Assembly: GCA_002404605.1 (NCBI GenBank)
Contig: DHKA01000015.1
Location: forward strand, 1 to 14,103
Origin: Clostridiales bacterium UBA4706
GTDB lineage: Bacteria > Bacillota > Clostridia > Oscillospirales > Oscillospiraceae
Reading direction: 5' to 3'
DNA length: 14,103 nucleotides
Shown here: positions 13,726 to 14,103 of the stretch, one piece after another
Numbering within the stretch: the first letter of the stretch is position 1
Layout: every line of letters starts with the position of its first letter
Notes under the pieces: model-generated
What the model was told of the DNA's origin: nothing
What the model saw: the letters and a program-made list of their open reading frames with translations, nothing else
The model's database searches: none
Made by a program: the position numbers and the translations under genes

Positions 13726-14103
13726 ATGGAGACAAAAGATAAGATCCTGATCGTTGAGGATGACGAGACCATCGCCGCGTTTCTTGTAGCGGTGCTCAAT
13801 GCCAACGGCTTTGACACCATCCGCGCGAGCCTGGGCAGGGAAGCGGTGTCGCTCATCAGCTCCCATTGCCCGAACCTTGTGCTGCTCGATCTCAGTCTGC
13901 CGGATATGGATGGCATGGACATCCTCTCAGGTCTTCGTAAGTGGTCCGCGCTGCCGGTGATCGTCGTTTCCGCCCGCGGACGTGAGCGGGACAAGGTCGT
14001 TGCGCTCGACATGGGCGCCGATGATTATCTCACGAAGCTGTTCGGCCCAGGCGAGCTTCTCGCGCGCATCCGCGCCGCGCTCCGCCACGTCCGCACTGCT
14101 GCG
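13726..14103 (+). CDS. KdpE-like response regulator, partial (runs off the right edge)
   Basis: Only the first 126 residues are in the window, covering the receiver domain. Visible are Asp12-Asp13 (VEDDE), phospho-acceptor Asp55 (LLDLSLPDMDG), Ser82 and Lys104. The residue after Lys104 is Leu105 (LTKLFG), where nearly all receivers have Pro (LTKPFG); the codon is CTG, one C-to-T step from CCG. GELLARIRAALRH leads into a DNA-binding domain expected beyond the edge. AAAGGAGA lies about 6 nt before the ATG. The gene starts 33 nt after the kinase stop and is certainly its partner. The family resemblance to KdpE rests on the kinase and on the ELLARIRAALR segment. Confidence 0.9.
   Translation, partial: METKDKILIVEDDETIAAFLVAVLNANGFDTIRASLGREAVSLISSHCPNLVLLDLSLPDMDGMDILSGLRKWSALPVIVVSARGRERDKVVALDMGADDYLTKLFGPGELLARIRAALRHVRTAA

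Noticed and set aside
12873..14012. 379-codon open frame on the minus strand
   Set aside because: It is antisense to the KdpD-like kinase and its regulator; Ser/Arg-rich and without a recognisable domain.

Overview
The window is high-GC, densely coding bacterial DNA with strong AGGAGG-type ribosome binding sites, TTGACA/TATAAT-like promoters, a short DUF4118 (KdpD-like) sensor kinase and a polar amino-acid ABC cassette. Together these suggest a GC-rich Bacillota of class Clostridia, probably an Oscillospiraceae-type gut anaerobe. The taxonomy is inferred from style and gene families, not from a marker gene. No phage, insertion sequence, CRISPR array, rRNA or tRNA was seen.

Layout. (1) 1-3617, minus strand: an ABC importer cassette, read from right to left as substrate-binding lipoprotein, permease, ATPase and a second substrate-binding lipoprotein, ending in a terminator at 119-146. 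The second binding protein appears circularly permuted. A structured intergenic repeat of about 100 bp occurs twice, at 2-116 and at 2583-2706. The second copy lies inside a larger 232-bp hairpin-rich block between the first binding protein and the permease. (2) 3689-11553, minus strand: an apparent six-gene operon, read from right to left as OmpR-family response regulator, histidine kinase, HtrA-like protease, PepD dipeptidase, mnmG and mnmA. Genes overlap or lie within 20 nt of each other, and a good rho-independent terminator ends the run. (3) 11601-12525, plus strand: ispE, divergent from the regulator operon. (4) 12555-14103, plus strand: a KdpD-like sensor kinase followed by a response regulator that runs off the window. 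The kinase has an in-frame TAG at codon 32, and the regulator has Leu in place of the near-invariant Pro after its conserved Lys. Both look like single C-to-T changes, so this pair may be decaying.

How the genes work together. The importer cassette takes up a polar amino acid or similar solute. The regulator, kinase and HtrA protease form a plausible envelope-stress module that may regulate itself. PepD degrades dipeptides in the cytosol. MnmG and MnmA both modify U34 of the tRNA wobble position (cmnm5 and s2 groups), so protein quality control and decoding accuracy share one transcript here. IspE belongs to the MEP isoprenoid pathway. The most unusual items are the permuted binding protein, the multi-hairpin repeat and the twin lesions in the KdpDE-like pair.
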